Assembly (NCBI RefSeq): GCF_001297065.1
Contig: NZ_LHOX01000016.1
Coordinates: forward strand, 124,001 to 188,000
Length of the DNA: 64,000 nt
Direction of reading: 5' to 3'
Source of the DNA: Enterococcus sp. RIT-PI-f
Lineage (GTDB): Bacteria > Bacillota > Bacilli > Lactobacillales > Enterococcaceae
Part shown: positions 26,640 through 35,407 of the stretch, in pieces
Layout: every line of letters begins with the position of its first letter
Position numbering within the stretch: position 1 is the first letter of the stretch
Translations under genes and position numbers: made by a program
The notes under the pieces: model-generated
The model's input: only the letters and a program-made list of their open reading frames with translations
What the model was told of the DNA's origin: nothing
Databases searched by the model: none

Positions 26640-27170
26640 ATGGACATTCGAACCATTCAAACACAAGATGAGGAAGAAATTGAACAGTTGATTCGCGAAG
26701 CCTTTGAACAATCAGATCACGGATACAATGATGAAGGAAAATTAGTAACGAATATTCGCAACAGCTCAGGTTACGTGCAGGATTTAGAAGTTGTGGCAGT
26801 AACTGAAAGCGGGAAAATAGTTGGACATGGACTGATGAGTCCATGTGAAGTAATCAATGAAAAAGGAGAACGTTTTTTAGGTTTGGTGCTGGCGCCCTTG
26901 AGTGTCTCAGTTTCCTATCAAAGGAAGGGCATTGGTGGAGAAATAGTCAATGAACTTGAAAAAAGAGCACAAAAAGGGAATGACCGATTTGTCAGTATAT
27001 TAGGTGATCCAACCTACTATGCTAGATTTCATTATGTTCGGGCAAGCAAGTATCAGATTTTTTCTTCTGATGAAGTGCCTGATGAGGCATTTATGATCAA
27101 ACCATTGTATGCGCAAGCGCTCCAGTCAGTTCAAGGCACATTAAGATATTCGACCGCGTTTGACCTATAG
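26640..27170 (+). CDS. GNAT family N-acetyltransferase, YhbS-like
   Basis: 176 residues. The N-terminus DIRTIQTQDEEEIEQLIREAF is the usual GNAT first strand and helix. GLVLAPLSVSVSYQRKGIGG is motif A: beta strand 4 followed by the acetyl-CoA loop QRKGIG. GDPTYYARFHY is typical of the YhbS group, whose members acetylate unidentified small molecules or proteins. A TATAAT lies at 26599-26604 and AAGGAG before the ATG, so it is likely transcribed alone. Substrate unknown. Confidence 0.85.
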   Translation: MDIRTIQTQDEEEIEQLIREAFEQSDHGYNDEGKLVTNIRNSSGYVQDLEVVAVTESGKIVGHGLMSPCEVINEKGERFLGLVLAPLSVSVSYQRKGIGGEIVNELEKRAQKGNDRFVSILGDPTYYARFHYVRASKYQIFSSDEVPDEAFMIKPLYAQALQSVQGTLRYSTAFDL

Positions 27171-27250
27171 TATACAATGACAATCCATCTGAATAGGCGG
27201 GTCCATTTGTTTTCGGTATAATGAATAAAAGGCATGCAAGGAGGGGACCA

Positions 27251-28018
27251 ATGAAGAAAAAAACAGTTATATCTATTGTTTCATGTTTGAGCCTTGGTGC
27301 AGTCTTCTTTTGGTGTTTCTTTGACAGCGAGCAAGGTGCGTCCCCTTTCATCCTTCAGCGAGATCAGATAGTGGATGAAGCAGGAACGAGTGCCTCATCA
27401 TCAAGGAACGAGGAACCAGCAGAAGCAATTCGTTTAGATGTGCCACTTGAAAACCAGTTTGATGAAGTGGCATTGGGCAATGGATGTGAAGTCACCGCAT
27501 TGTCGATGCTGTTGAATTATTATGCTATCGATACTGATAAAAACACCTTAGCCTCAATCCTCAACTATGTGCCTGTCTATGAAGAGGGCGGCTATCGAGG
27601 TGATCCCCGAGAAGGCTTTGTCGGGAATATTTATGGGGGCGATGCGGCGATGGGGGTGGATGTTGAACCAATCGCTGAAGTGGCAAAACAAGTCGTACCA
27701 GAAGATGTTCAAGTTGTCAGCGGTCGTGATCGCAGCTTTTCTGAGCTTTTGACGGTCTTAGCATCCGGAACACCTATCTGGATGATCGCAACGTTGGAGC
27801 TGCAGGTGCCGACAAACGATGATTTTTTCAGTTGGGAAACCCAAAATGGGCCCATCTATGTGACTGCGTTGATCCATAGCGTCGTCATCACTGGCATCGA
27901 TGAAGAGACAATGTACGTCAATGATCCCTATGGCTACAAAGACCGTGCGGTCAGTAAAACGGATCTTGCTGAAATTTACGAGAAGATGGGGCAACAGTAT
28001 CTTTATTTGCAAAAATGA
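27251..28018 (+). CDS. Exported C39-like cysteine peptidase domain protein
   Basis: 255 residues from ATG 27251, which has AAGGAGGGG 4 to 11 bases upstream; an ATG 30 bases earlier is in frame but lacks a site. MKKKTVISIVSCLSLGAVFF is a signal or anchor segment. After a Ser-rich linker, LDVPLENQFDEVALGNGCEVTALSMLLNYY gives the catalytic Cys region of the Peptidase_C39_2 group, GTPIWMIATL an inner strand, and LIHSVVITGID with MYVNDPYG the His and Asp. Such proteins are papain-fold, often in the Gram-positive envelope, with unknown substrates. It is not linked to the bacteriocin genes. A T-box leader starts immediately after it on the same strand. Confidence 0.78.
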   Translation: MKKKTVISIVSCLSLGAVFFWCFFDSEQGASPFILQRDQIVDEAGTSASSSRNEEPAEAIRLDVPLENQFDEVALGNGCEVTALSMLLNYYAIDTDKNTLASILNYVPVYEEGGYRGDPREGFVGNIYGGDAAMGVDVEPIAEVAKQVVPEDVQVVSGRDRSFSELLTVLASGTPIWMIATLELQVPTNDDFFSWETQNGPIYVTALIHSVVITGIDEETMYVNDPYGYKDRAVSKTDLAEIYEKMGQQYLYLQK

Positions 28019-28038
28019 AAAAATGCTGAAAGTTCTCG

Positions 28039-28067
28039 TTGACAGTAGATGAAAAAACAATTATAAT
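28039..28067 (+). promoter_or_regulatory. Promoter of the methionine T-box operon
   Basis: TTGACA at 28039-28044 and TATAAT at 28062-28067, exactly 17 bases apart; a consensus sigma-A promoter 20 bases after the preceding stop codon. Confidence 0.9.
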
Positions 28068-28073
28068 TTTTGA

Positions 28074-28348
28074 AAATTACGTATAGAATTTGATGAACGT
28101 TGAAGAGAAGAGTAGCAGATCGACGAAGGTACAGAGACTCCGGTTGGTGAGAAAGGAGAATGAGGCGATTTGTGAAGATGAACTCCGAGTTTTTTATTTG
28201 GTTCACGCCAAACAAACGGAATGCGCCCGTTACCGCGCCAAGTATCATAGTGTACTGTTGAGGTGTTATTTGTGAGAATAACACGAATGAGGGTGGTAAC
28301 GCGCGTCAGTCGTCCCTTTTGCCGTAAGGCAAAAGGGGCGGCTTTTTT
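28074..28348 (+). ncRNA. T-box leader, methionine-specific
   Basis: The leader contains GAAGAGTAGCAG (stem I AGTA-type motif, about 28112), a probable specifier ATG at 28178-28180 within GAAGATGAACTCC, an 8-pair hairpin at 28263-28284, and the T-box AGGGTGGTAACGCG at 28290-28303. The antiterminator bulge TGGT (28294-28297) can pair with the ACCA end of tRNA-Met (discriminator A). It ends in a terminator at 28309-28348 (GCC-TTTT-CCC arm, loop GTAA, six T). Uncharged tRNA-Met should stabilise the antiterminator and switch on metA and the two following genes. The T-box has A where the usual consensus is C (GGTAACGCG for GGNACCGCG). Confidence 0.9.
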
Positions 28349-28423
28349 GTGTTTTGTTCGCGCGATCGATCAATATATCTCCCCCATAAGAAATGCACCA
28401 TCAAAGCAAAAGGAGAGAAAGAA

Positions 28424-29392
28424 ATGCCGATCATTATTCCCAAAGAGTTGCCAGCCGCGACGGTCCTGCAAAAAGAGAATGTCTTCGCTTTGTTGCAGCA
28501 CAAAGCAGCGCAGCAAGAGATACGTCCTTTAAAAATCGCCATCGTCAATTTGATGCCGCAAAAAATCGCTACTGAAAACCAACTGTTGCGCCTGCTTTCC
28601 CAAAGCCCGTTGCAAATAGAGGTCACGTTATTAAAAATGGCCGACCATGAAAGCAAGAATACCTCCTTGAACCATATGGAAAAATTCTATGAAGCATTTT
28701 CTGTGATCCAGCAGCAACGCTTCGATGGCTTGATCATCACTGGGGCGCCTGTAGAAAAAATGCCTTTTGAAGCCATTGATTATTGGCAAGAATTACAAGA
28801 AATCATGGCCTGGAGCCAAACCAACTGTACGTCAGTCTTGCATATTTGCTGGGGTGCACAAGCTGGACTTTATTACCATTATGGCATCGATAAAGTCAGG
28901 TATCCGCAAAAACTATTTGGTGTCTTTGAACAAGAAGTCACCCATTTTCATCCATTGGTTCGCGGGTTTGACGATGTTTTCTACACACCCCACTCGCGTT
29001 ATACGGGAATTGATGAAACCAAGCTTGCACAACTACCACTAGAAGTATTGGCAGCTGGCCGAGAAACAGGACCGACCATGTTTGTTTCTGAGAATCATAA
29101 AAATGTTTTTTTGCTGGGGCATTTTGAATATCATACCACCACGTTGAATGAAGAATATTTGCGAGACATGGAACGGGGATTAGATACAGCGTTACCTAGC
29201 CACTATTTTGCGAACGATCATTTAGGCGGTAAGATCACCAATCGCTGGCGTGGACACGCCTCACTGTTCTTTAGCAATTGGATCAATGAAACCTATCAAC
29301 GGACACCATACGATCTGACCATCAAACCGACCAAAGAAGGCTATCGGATTGGCAGTGAATTGGAGGGGAGAGCACATATCAATGACGACTGA
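28424..29392 (+). CDS. metA: Homoserine O-acetyltransferase (MetA family)
   Basis: 322 residues from ATG 28424. The MetA fold is clear: KIAIVNLMPQKIATENQLLR, GLIITGAPVE, and LHICWGAQAGLYY with the nucleophile Cys142. Residue 111 is Glu in GAPVEKMPF; in characterised MetA proteins Glu at this place favours acetyl-CoA, and Gly favours succinyl-CoA. I therefore predict O-acetylhomoserine as product. It is the first enzyme of methionine synthesis from homoserine, first in the operon behind the Met T-box, and overlaps the next gene by 11 bases. The C-terminal part is about 15 residues longer than the E. coli enzyme. Confidence 0.94.
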   Translation: MPIIIPKELPAATVLQKENVFALLQHKAAQQEIRPLKIAIVNLMPQKIATENQLLRLLSQSPLQIEVTLLKMADHESKNTSLNHMEKFYEAFSVIQQQRFDGLIITGAPVEKMPFEAIDYWQELQEIMAWSQTNCTSVLHICWGAQAGLYYHYGIDKVRYPQKLFGVFEQEVTHFHPLVRGFDDVFYTPHSRYTGIDETKLAQLPLEVLAAGRETGPTMFVSENHKNVFLLGHFEYHTTTLNEEYLRDMERGLDTALPSHYFANDHLGGKITNRWRGHASLFFSNWINETYQRTPYDLTIKPTKEGYRIGSELEGRAHINDD

Positions 29393-30599
29393 CAGCTTTA
29401 TTTCAGATTATGCACGTCAACGTACGCAGACCGATTCATTGAAATGGGATCTGGTGGACCAACGATTTGACGGCAAAGATTTGCTGCCATTGTGGGTGGC
29501 AGATATGGACTTTGCAGTACCTGCTGCTGTGACCGAGGCATTGCATCGCCGTGTCGCACAAGGGGTATTTGGATACAGCATCGTGCCCAAGGATTACGTC
29601 GCCGCATATCAAGGCTGGCAAGAGCGACATTGGCAAACGTCGTTCCAGGAGGATTGGCTAAGGTTTTCCACAGGAGTGGTCCAATCATTGTATGATTTGC
29701 TTCATTGTTTCACAAAAGCGGGAGATGCGATTTTGATCCAGCCGCCTGTGTACTATCCGTTTTTCGATAGTATCAAAGATACCAAACGGCGAATCATTGA
29801 AGCACCATTACTAGCACAAGGCGATACATACCAAATTGATTTTGACGCCTTTGAACGCAAAATCAAAGAAGAATCGGTGAAACTATTTATCTTTTGTTCG
29901 CCCCATAATCCGGCAGGGCGGGTCTGGTATGCAGATGAGATCAAACAGTTGCTGGCGATCTGCCAAAAATACCAGGTGCTGGTGATCGCAGATGAGATCC
30001 ATGGTGATTTGATTCTACCGGGCCATCGATTTGTATCTGCAGTGACCGTTGCGGCATCCCTAGATTTTGAAGGCGTGATCGTGGTCAATTCGCCATCAAA
30101 AACTTTTAATTTAGCCGGTTTGCTGCTCTCGCACATCTGGTTGCCAAGTGAAACACTCCAGCAGCGATACGATGCATGGGCCAAACAATACAAACAGACA
30201 GAAGTCAATATCTTTGGGTTGACCGCCGCCAAAGCCGCCTATCAACATGGAGATGAATGGCTTGAACATATTTTGGCCGTCGTGGCACAAAATGCGGAGA
30301 CTGTGGCACATGGTTTGCGACAAGCTGTACCAGAAGTGCGGACAGCGCCACTTGAAGGAACATACTTGTTATGGATCGACATGCGCGGATTAGGCATAGA
30401 CAATCTCAAACAACTGGTGCAAGACGAGGCAGGATTGGCCGTTGATTATGGGGCGTGGTTCTCACAAGCATATGCTGGTTTTATTCGTCTGAATCTTGCG
30501 ACAACACCGACGATCATTGCAGCAGCGTTAGATCAATTGATTCGATCTATCAACACATACAAACAGCAGACATTTGAGGAGGATATCCATGACAATTGA
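29382..30599 (+). CDS. MalY/PatB-type cystathionine beta-lyase (PLP enzyme)
   Basis: 405 residues from ATG 29382, overlapping metA by 11 bases. PLWVADMDFAVPAAVTEAL is the signature of the MalY/PatB subgroup of fold-type I aminotransferases. FCSPHNPAGRVW, IADEIHGDLIL and NSPSKTFNLAGLLLSH supply the PLP contacts, with Lys in SPSKTFNLAG as Schiff-base residue. PatB-like enzymes split cystathionine into homocysteine, pyruvate and ammonia. Between metA and metB in one T-box operon, this provides the beta-lyase step (metC function) of methionine synthesis. C-S lyase activity on cysteine derivatives is also possible. Confidence 0.9.
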   Translation: MTTDSFISDYARQRTQTDSLKWDLVDQRFDGKDLLPLWVADMDFAVPAAVTEALHRRVAQGVFGYSIVPKDYVAAYQGWQERHWQTSFQEDWLRFSTGVVQSLYDLLHCFTKAGDAILIQPPVYYPFFDSIKDTKRRIIEAPLLAQGDTYQIDFDAFERKIKEESVKLFIFCSPHNPAGRVWYADEIKQLLAICQKYQVLVIADEIHGDLILPGHRFVSAVTVAASLDFEGVIVVNSPSKTFNLAGLLLSHIWLPSETLQQRYDAWAKQYKQTEVNIFGLTAAKAAYQHGDEWLEHILAVVAQNAETVAHGLRQAVPEVRTAPLEGTYLLWIDMRGLGIDNLKQLVQDEAGLAVDYGAWFSQAYAGFIRLNLATTPTIIAAALDQLIRSINTYKQQTFEEDIHDN

Positions 30600-31683
30600 T
30601 ACAGCAACATTTCTTGCACAGCTAGGCAATCGTTCAGACAAACAAACCGGCGCAATCAGTGCCCCCATCTATTTATCTACGACGTTTGCCCATCCAGAAC
30701 TTGGTCAAAGTACGGGGTATGACTACACCCGCACCAAAAATCCTACACGGGATATTTTGGAAGACGGCCTTGCCAAGTTGGAAAAAGGGGCGAAAGCGGT
30801 GGTGACCAGTTCAGGCATGAGCGCGATTGCCTTGATCTTTGACTTGTTTCCTGGTGGTAGTCGCTTCTTGGTTTCCCGTGATCTTTACGGAGGGAGCTTT
30901 CGTTACTTTGATGAATTGGAGAAACGCCAAATCGCCACGTTTGATACCTTCAGTTCAATCGAAGAATTGGCTGCAAAAGCCGCGCCTGGTTTAACAGCAG
31001 TGTTTCTGGAAACACCGACCAATCCATTGATGACGATCACAGATATTGCAGCAACGGCGGAGATTGCCCACCGATATGAGGCACTTCTGATCGTCGATAA
31101 TACCTTTTTGACGCCTTTACGACAGCTACCTTTAACAGAAGGGGCGGATATCGTGATCCATTCCGGCACCAAGTTTTTGTCTGGACACAATGATATTTTG
31201 GCGGGCGTCGTCGTGGCGAAGACGCAGACATTAGGGGAAAGACTCTATTTTCTTGCCAATACGTCAGGACCTACATTGAGCAGTTTCGATACGTGGTTAT
31301 TCATCCGCAGTTTAAAGACCTTGCCGCTGCGTTTTGAAAAACAAGAAACCAATGCCAAGGCGATCGTCGATTACTTGAAAGACCATCCACTGGTCAAAGA
31401 TGTGCTTTATCCAGAAGCTGGTGCCATGATCAGTATCCGTGTCCATGATGCGGAGAAAATCAGTGCCTTTTTGCGGGCATTAACGGTATTTACATTTGCT
31501 GAAAGTTTAGGAGGTGTAGAAAGTCTGATCACCTATCCAACGACCCAGACCCATGCTGATATCCCGAAAGAATTACGGGAATCATATGGTCTGACACCGG
31601 ATTTGTTGCGGATTTCAATCGGGATCGAAAATCCGCAAGACTTGATCAATGATTTAGAACAAGCGTTGCACGTGTTTCAATAA
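30589..31683 (+). CDS. metB: Cystathionine gamma-synthase / O-acetylhomoserine sulfhydrylase (Cys/Met metabolism PLP enzyme)
   Basis: 364 residues from ATG 30589 with GAGGAGGAT upstream, overlapping the previous gene by 11 bases. ISAPIYLSTTFAHPE, YDYTRTKNPTRDILE, TSSGMSAIALIF, VFLETPTNPL, VDNTFLTP and HSGTKFLSGHNDILAGVV (PLP Lys) define the Cys/Met PLP family. With a beta-lyase next door, the most economical role is gamma-replacement of O-acetylhomoserine by cysteine to give cystathionine; direct sulfhydrylation cannot be ruled out. It is last in the T-box operon. No strong terminator follows. Confidence 0.9.
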   Translation: MTIDTATFLAQLGNRSDKQTGAISAPIYLSTTFAHPELGQSTGYDYTRTKNPTRDILEDGLAKLEKGAKAVVTSSGMSAIALIFDLFPGGSRFLVSRDLYGGSFRYFDELEKRQIATFDTFSSIEELAAKAAPGLTAVFLETPTNPLMTITDIAATAEIAHRYEALLIVDNTFLTPLRQLPLTEGADIVIHSGTKFLSGHNDILAGVVVAKTQTLGERLYFLANTSGPTLSSFDTWLFIRSLKTLPLRFEKQETNAKAIVDYLKDHPLVKDVLYPEAGAMISIRVHDAEKISAFLRALTVFTFAESLGGVESLITYPTTQTHADIPKELRESYGLTPDLLRISIGIENPQDLINDLEQALHVFQ

Positions 31684-31744
31684 ACCGATCAAAGATCAGT
31701 TCGGTATATGCCAAAAAAAGGTCCATTTATATGAAGTGATTTTA

Positions 31745-31773
31745 TTGACAGTTTCAGTTGTATAGGATAAAGT
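31745..31773 (+). promoter_or_regulatory. Promoter before the metQ leader
   Basis: TTGACA at 31745-31750 with TAAAGT at 31768-31773, 17 bases apart. It lies about 180 bases before the metQ start, leaving a long untranslated leader. Confidence 0.6.
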
Positions 31774-31955
31774 TACACTACATATGAATGGTCATTCCGA
31801 TGTCTTTGCGTACGTACTTTGGCTCTTCAATCGATTGTTTGAAGAAAGGCAAGGCGAATAGATGCGGATGTCGGCAATTGGTCTAGTTGCCATTGCGACA
31901 TTCGTTCAAGGCAATTGGCTGATCTGAGGAGGGAACAAAAGGGGATAAAAGGAAA
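31774..31955 (+). other. Structured 5' leader of unknown class before metQ
   Basis: About 180 bases without a credible gene. TCTTCAA at 31824-31830 pairs with TTGAAGA at 31839-31845. A second stem pairs 31866-31873 with 31896-31903, and inside it GCAA (31874-31877) pairs with TTGC (31887-31890), leaving a 5-base bulge. GGCAATTGG occurs twice (31873 and 31910). AGGAGGGA follows at about 31928. I do not find a T-box, S-box, SMK-box or terminator, so if it is regulatory it belongs to another class. Confidence 0.45.
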
Positions 31956-32783
31956 ATGAAAAAATATTTGGTTCATTTGTCGATCGGCTTGGTTAGCTTA
32001 TTGACGATCGGGGCACTGGCGGCCTGCGGCAACAGCAATGCAGCAGAGGAAGCAACAGTGGTCAAATTGGGTGTTGTCGGAGAGCAAAATGAAGCGTGGG
32101 AACATGTTCAAGAAGAATTGAAAGAAAAAGAACATATTGATTTGCAACTCGTTAAATTTACCGATTATCGGCAGCCCATCGTGGCGCTAGAAGATGGCTC
32201 CATCGATTTGCATGCAGCCTTGACAGAGATTTTCATGGACAATGTCAATGAAGAAAGCGGCTATTCAAATACGACTATTGCTTATACTACATTGAATCCG
32301 TTGGGGATTTATTCGGAGAAAATCAGCGATATCAGTGCATTAGCGGATGGCGCCACTGTGGCATTGCCCAATGATGTATCCAACGAAAGCCGCGCGCTCT
32401 TGTTGCTGCAAACAGCTGGCTTGATCACTTTAGATGCAGACAAAGGGTTATTGCCTACAACCAGCGATGTGACGGATAATCCGAAACAACTGAATTTCGA
32501 ATTGTTGGATGCCAATCAAACCGCTCGGGCATTGACGGATGTCGATATTTCACTGATCAACAATGGTATGGCAGTAGATGCCGGCTTAATCCCGACAGAA
32601 GATGCGATTTATCTGGAACCAGTGGCAGATTCTTCTCAACCATATTACAATGTGATCGCCGCGCGGGCGGATGAAAAAGACAACGAAGTCTATCAAACGG
32701 TCGTCAAGTATTATCAGACGGATGAAGTCAAAGCAATTATAGAGGATGTAACAAAAAAATCGAGTATACCTGTATGGGAATAG
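31956..32783 (+). CDS. metQ: MetQ/NlpA family substrate-binding lipoprotein
   Basis: 275 residues with a lipoprotein signal ending ALAAC (Cys24). VKLGVVGEQNEAWEHVQEEL, VKFTDYRQPIVALEDGSIDLHAALTEIFMD and NPKQLNFELLDANQTARAL with VDISLINNGMAVDAG are typical of the MetQ/NlpA lipoproteins that bind methionine or related ligands for MetNI transporters. No metN or metI gene is next to it; instead an oligopeptide-type transporter follows only 14 bases later. It may therefore deliver to a MetNI encoded elsewhere, or the ligand may differ from methionine. Position behind the methionine operon supports a sulfur-related role. Confidence 0.85.
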   Translation: MKKYLVHLSIGLVSLLTIGALAACGNSNAAEEATVVKLGVVGEQNEAWEHVQEELKEKEHIDLQLVKFTDYRQPIVALEDGSIDLHAALTEIFMDNVNEESGYSNTTIAYTTLNPLGIYSEKISDISALADGATVALPNDVSNESRALLLLQTAGLITLDADKGLLPTTSDVTDNPKQLNFELLDANQTARALTDVDISLINNGMAVDAGLIPTEDAIYLEPVADSSQPYYNVIAARADEKDNEVYQTVVKYYQTDEVKAIIEDVTKKSSIPVWE

Positions 32784-32797
32784 GAAGTAGGATGGAT

Positions 32798-34381
32798 ATG
32801 AAAAATTGGAAAAAAGGTTTAGCAAGTATCGCTGTGATCGGGTTGGGATTCGCGCTCGCAGCTTGTGGTTCTTCAAATAGTACGGATGAAACGACAAATA
32901 GTTCAACCACTGCAGCAGCAGATGATTCAACATTCACTTATGCAATCAGTGGCGATCCTTCATCAACAAACCCAATCAATACCAGTGACCGCTGGGGATT
33001 GACTGTAACGAACATGATTTATTCACCTTTAGTTGCAGTTGAAGCAGATGGTACAACGAAGAATGTTTTGGCAGATTCGGTTGAAGCTGCTGATGATGGT
33101 CTATCTGTGACTGTTAAATTGAAACAAGACATCAAATGGTCTGATGGCGAAGACTTTACCGCAGATGATGTGGTCTTCACCTACGAACAAAAAGTCAAAA
33201 AAGAGAACGGCAATGCGGATTCATTATGGGTTGACGATCAGCCGATCTCGATTGAAAAAGTCGATGACTACACGGTGAAATTTGTATTGCCTTCACCAAG
33301 CGCTTCCGCAGTCAGCAATATCGCGACTGAAACATACATTATTCCTGAACATATCTATAAAGATGTAACGGATTTTTCAGTGGCAGAATTGCCTGAATCA
33401 CCAGTAGGTACCGGTCCATATAAATTAAAAGAATACAAACGCGGCGAGTACTTCACGTTTGAAGCCAATGAAAACTACTTTGAAGGTGCGCCATCGATCA
33501 AAAATGTGACGTTGCGAATCATTGAAAGTACCGATACAGCAAAAGTGGCGTTGCAAAAAGGCGAAGTTGATGCAGCGGTTGTCTTGCCTTCTGATATTGA
33601 AGATTTAGACGATTCTCAAATCACTGTCTATCCATACACCGAAAACCGTATCGGTTACTTAGGCTTGAACACCAATACTGATGAATTGAAAGATGTCAAA
33701 GTCCGTCAAGCCGTTTTATATGCCTTGAACAAAGATGAATTGAATCAAGGGGCGTATTTGAGTGACGAGTATTATGCCACACCATACTCATTCTTACCGC
33801 CAAATAATCCATATGTCACAGAAGATGTGGAAAAATATGACACCAATGTCGATAAAGCCAAAGAACTGTTACAAGAAGCAGGCGTATCAGATTTAACACT
33901 GAACATCGCCTTCACATCGACAGATCCAGCACAAACGATCCAGGCGACATTGATCCAACAACAGTTGCAACAAGCTGGCATCACCGTCAATCTTGAAGGT
34001 GGCGATGGCACAGCGATTTTCACTGAATTGAAAAAAGCGGACTCAACCAAATACAATCTATTCCTTGGCGGTTATATCATGGGGAATGATCCTGATTTGT
34101 ATGCGCGTCTATTTACGACAGGTGGTGGTTCTAACTACTTCCAAGCCAACATTGAATCGATCGATACGTTGTTTGCAGAAGCTGCTGTAGAGCTAGATGC
34201 TGACAAACGGGCGGATCTATATGATGAATTACAACAAGTCATTGCAGATGAAGCCATCATTTATCCAATCGTCGACAACAAGAAAATTTTAGCGGTCAAT
34301 AACCGAATCGGAAATGTAGAGGATGCATCTTTGATCCCAATCTACACTTTCGAAGATATGTCTAAATTGACGATCAAGTAA
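32798..34381 (+). CDS. Peptide ABC transporter substrate-binding lipoprotein (family 5)
   Basis: 527 residues from ATG 32798, with AGGAAG 10 bases upstream; an ATG 6 bases earlier is possible. The lipobox is ALAAC (Cys23). FTYAISGDPSSTNPINTSD, VKLKQDIKWSDGEDFTADD and PVGTGPYKLKEYKRGEYFTF are standard for SBP_bac_5 proteins that bind oligopeptides, dipeptides or nickel. The protein should sit in the membrane outer face and feed the two permeases behind it. It is co-transcribed with metQ, and a hairpin terminator follows, so it is probably made in excess over the permeases. Confidence 0.9.
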   Translation: MKNWKKGLASIAVIGLGFALAACGSSNSTDETTNSSTTAAADDSTFTYAISGDPSSTNPINTSDRWGLTVTNMIYSPLVAVEADGTTKNVLADSVEAADDGLSVTVKLKQDIKWSDGEDFTADDVVFTYEQKVKKENGNADSLWVDDQPISIEKVDDYTVKFVLPSPSASAVSNIATETYIIPEHIYKDVTDFSVAELPESPVGTGPYKLKEYKRGEYFTFEANENYFEGAPSIKNVTLRIIESTDTAKVALQKGEVDAAVVLPSDIEDLDDSQITVYPYTENRIGYLGLNTNTDELKDVKVRQAVLYALNKDELNQGAYLSDEYYATPYSFLPPNNPYVTEDVEKYDTNVDKAKELLQEAGVSDLTLNIAFTSTDPAQTIQATLIQQQLQQAGITVNLEGGDGTAIFTELKKADSTKYNLFLGGYIMGNDPDLYARLFTTGGGSNYFQANIESIDTLFAEAAVELDADKRADLYDELQQVIADEAIIYPIVDNKKILAVNNRIGNVEDASLIPIYTFEDMSKLTIK

Positions 34382-34387
34382 TCCATT

Positions 34388-34423
34388 GGCTGTGATAAAG
34401 CGTGTTTATCACAGCCTTTTTTT
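34388..34423 (+). terminator. Terminator or attenuator inside the peptide transporter operon
   Basis: GGCTGTGATAAA and TTTATCACAGCC form a perfect 12-pair stem, loop of five bases, followed by seven T. Partial readthrough would give more binding protein than permease. Confidence 0.85.
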
Positions 34424-34447
34424 GATGAACAAGAAAGTAGGTCTGTC

Positions 34448-35407
34448 ATGTTCCAGTATATTGCCAAACGAATCTTGCAAGCGATCCCCTTGCTTTTCGT
34501 GATATCGTTTATTGTGTTTTCTCTCATACATATCGCACCGTATGACGTGATCGACTCGATCACGACGCCCAATATGACGCAAGAGCAAGTCGACTTGCTG
34601 CGTCAACGTTATGGGTTGGATCAACCATTCTTGGTCCAATATTTTTTATGGATCAAAAATATCTTCACCGGAAATCTAGGATTTTCCTTGGTTTCTCAAA
34701 ATAGTATCTCTTCCGAATTGGCTACGCGGATCCCGAACACGATTCGTCTGGTCTTGCCGGCTTATTTGACTGCATTGATCTTAGCCATTCTTTTAGGTTT
34801 ATTGGCAGCAGCCAATAAAGGGAAAATCTGGGATCGGATCATTGATGCCATTGCTTCGCTAGGCATTGCGGTACCAACTTTTTGGTTTGCCATGATTTTG
34901 ATTTATGTGTTCGGTTATCTGCTAAATATGTTTCCGATCATCGGGATGCATACGGTGGGCAAAGAAGGAGATTTTGGTGATTTTATTCAGCACTTTATCT
35001 TGCCTTATGTCACATTGACAGTGGCTTTTTTCCCTGACTTGACGAGATATATTCGCGCTTCAGCAACACAACAAGTTTCAGAAGATTACGTCATGGTTCA
35101 GCAAGCTTTTCATGCCAGTAAATGGCAGATTTTCAGCCGGCATATCAGCCGTAATATCTTGATTCCAGTCGTGACACAGATTGGCTTGGCATTGCCGATG
35201 CTGGTCACTGGTGCGATTATTACCGAAACGATTTATGGCTGGCCAGGTGTTGGGCCATACTTGATGAGTGCGACCAAAAGTTTAGATTATCCTGTGATCA
35301 TGGCCATCATGCTGCTATCTGCTACCCTGGTCATCATGGGGAATTTGCTGGCCGATGTATTATACTCGGTGGTTGATCCTCGGATCCGTAAAGGGGGCAG
35401 CAAATAA
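34448..35407 (+). CDS. Peptide ABC transporter permease, OppB/DppB type
   Basis: 319 residues. The start MFQYIAKRILQAIPLLFVISFIVF and the LRQRYGLDQPFLVQYFLWI segment are typical of OppB/DppB. TRYIRASATQQVSEDYVMVQQA, with the later EAA-loop region, contacts the ATPases. About six membrane helices are seen. It starts 66 bases after the binding-protein gene, just past the attenuator, and its stop overlaps the next start by one base (TAATG). It forms the translocation pore with the OppC-type partner. Confidence 0.93.
   Translation: MFQYIAKRILQAIPLLFVISFIVFSLIHIAPYDVIDSITTPNMTQEQVDLLRQRYGLDQPFLVQYFLWIKNIFTGNLGFSLVSQNSISSELATRIPNTIRLVLPAYLTALILAILLGLLAAANKGKIWDRIIDAIASLGIAVPTFWFAMILIYVFGYLLNMFPIIGMHTVGKEGDFGDFIQHFILPYVTLTVAFFPDLTRYIRASATQQVSEDYVMVQQAFHASKWQIFSRHISRNILIPVVTQIGLALPMLVTGAIITETIYGWPGVGPYLMSATKSLDYPVIMAIMLLSATLVIMGNLLADVLYSVVDPRIRKGGSK

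Noticed and set aside
27251-28018. C39-like peptidase as part of the bacteriocin system
   Set aside because: It is 17 kb away, has ordinary base composition and belongs to the stand-alone C39_2 group, not the exporter domain.
31684-31740. Terminator after metB
   Set aside because: ACCGA and TCGGT can pair, but no T-run follows, so it is not listed as a terminator.
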